Part shown: positions 63,147-64,000 of the stretch, piece after piece
Layout: every line of letters begins with the position of its first letter
How positions within the stretch are numbered: the first letter of the stretch is position 1
From: Candidula unifasciata
Lineage: Eukaryota > Mollusca > Gastropoda > Stylommatophora > Geomitridae
Length of the DNA: 64,000 nucleotides
NCBI GenBank assembly: GCA_905116865.2
Contig: CAJHNH020004890.1
Location: 946,001-1,010,000, forward strand
Direction of reading: 5' to 3'
The notes under the pieces: model-generated
What the model saw: only the letters and a program-made list of their open reading frames with translations
Told to the model about the DNA's origin: nothing
Database searches by the model: none
Program-made: the position numbers and the translations under genes

Positions 63147-64000
63147 ATTCCACTGTTAATGTCTTTATAGCCTGACTTCCAAGATGTTTGCGCAGGTGCC
63201 AACTCGACCAATAGCATTAACTATAAAAGTTAGTTGCGCATTTTTCACTGTTAATGTCTTTTATAGCCTGACTTCCAAGATGTTTGCGCAGGTGCCAACT
63301 CGACCAATAGCATTAACTATAAAAGTTAGTTGCGCATTTTTCACTGTTAATGTCTTTATAGCCTGACTTCCAAGATGTTTGCGCAGGTGCCAACTCGACC
63401 AATAGCATTAACTATAAAAGTTAGTTGCGCATTTTTCACTGTTAATGTCTTTTATAGCCTGACTTCCAAGATGTTTGCGCAGGTGCCAACTCGACCAATA
63501 GCATTAACTATAAAAGTTAGTTGCGCATTTTTCACGTTAATGTCTTTTATAGCCTGACTTCCAAGATGTTTGCGCAGGTGCCAACTCGACCAATAGCATT
63601 AACTATAAAAGTTAGTTGCGCATTTTTCACTGTTAATGTCTTTATAGCCTGACTTCCAAGATGTTTGCGAAGGTGCCAACTCGACCAATAGAATTAACTA
63701 TAAAAGTTAGTTGCGCATTTTTCACTGTTAATGTCTTTATAGCCTGACTTCCAAGATGTTTGCGCAGGTGCCAACTCGACCAATAGAATTAACTATAAAA
63801 GTTAGTTGCGCATTTTTCACTGTTAATGTCTTTATAGCCTGACTTCCAAGATGTTTGCGCAGGTGCCAACTCGACCAATAGCATTAACTATAAAAGTTAG
63901 TTGCGCATTTTTCACTGTTAATGTCTTTATAGCCTGACTTCCAAGATGTTTGCGCAGGTGCCAACTCGACCAATAGAATTAACTATAAAAGTTAGTTGCA
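63147..64000 (+). repeat. 95/96-bp satellite, at least 9 units, runs off the window
   Basis: The unit contains TGTCTTTATAGCCTGACTTC, CAAGATGTTTGCGCAGGTGC, CAACTCGACCAATAGCATTA and ACTATAAAAGTTAGTTGCGC. The repeat marker AAGATGTTTG is at 63181, 63277, 63372, 63468, 63563, 63658, 63753, 63848 and 63943. Units with TCTTTTATA are 96 bp and those with TCTTTATA are 95 bp. Divergence is only a few bases per unit. Confidence 0.95.

Noticed and set aside
63184..63557. Paired 60-codon ORFs at the right edge
   Set aside because: Both are frames of the 95-bp satellite unit.

Overview
This window is eukaryotic and almost certainly animal. It holds three intron-rich genes whose protein segments I recognise by family: RMI2, a calcyphosin-like EF-hand protein (CAPSL) and the kinetochore protein CENP-C. 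Small exons sit among large amounts of tRNA-derived SINEs, non-LTR retrotransposon (LINE) debris, small inverted-repeat DNA elements and at least a dozen tandem arrays. The style of the LINE proteins and the SINE load suggests a spiralian, most likely a gastropod mollusc. That assignment is inference from recalled sequence style, not from a search.

Layout. About 2.07-7.22 kb (minus): RMI2, three coding exons giving 139 aa. About 13.2-33.3 kb (plus): CAPSL, three shared exons followed by two alternative terminal exons (21.69 kb and 33.23 kb) that encode two versions of the C-terminus. About 40.5 kb up to at least 58.5 kb, perhaps 60.9 kb (minus): CENP-C, eight well-joined exons that include the CENP-C motif and the C-terminal cupin fold, with an unresolved N-terminus. 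CAPSL and CENP-C converge tail to tail. The 33.3-40.5 kb between them holds a 52-bp tandem array, a hAT transposase scrap and a small minisatellite.

Mobile DNA. The best element is a LINE with endonuclease, reverse transcriptase and RNase H at about 45.9-50.0 kb. It lies antisense inside a CENP-C intron and is broken by two frameshifts and one stop. Several insertions can be read precisely from target-site duplications: a SINE in a LINE at 15.4 kb, a SINE and a LINE inside one minisatellite at 25.7-27.0 kb, a LINE fragment inside an opposite LINE at 30.7 kb, a SINE in a dispersed repeat at 0.24 kb, and a 137-bp inverted-repeat element with an 8-bp duplication at 9.5 kb.

The points most worth following up are the duplicated CAPSL terminal exon under apparent purifying selection, the loss of the conserved aromatic pair in the CENP-C motif, the tandem duplication of a CENP-C exon end with its splice donor, and a 95-bp satellite at the right edge in which every unit carries CCAAT and TATAAAA strings. 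I found no prokaryotic features, CRISPR arrays, rRNA genes or credible tRNA genes. Splice sites were read by eye and no transcript evidence was available.
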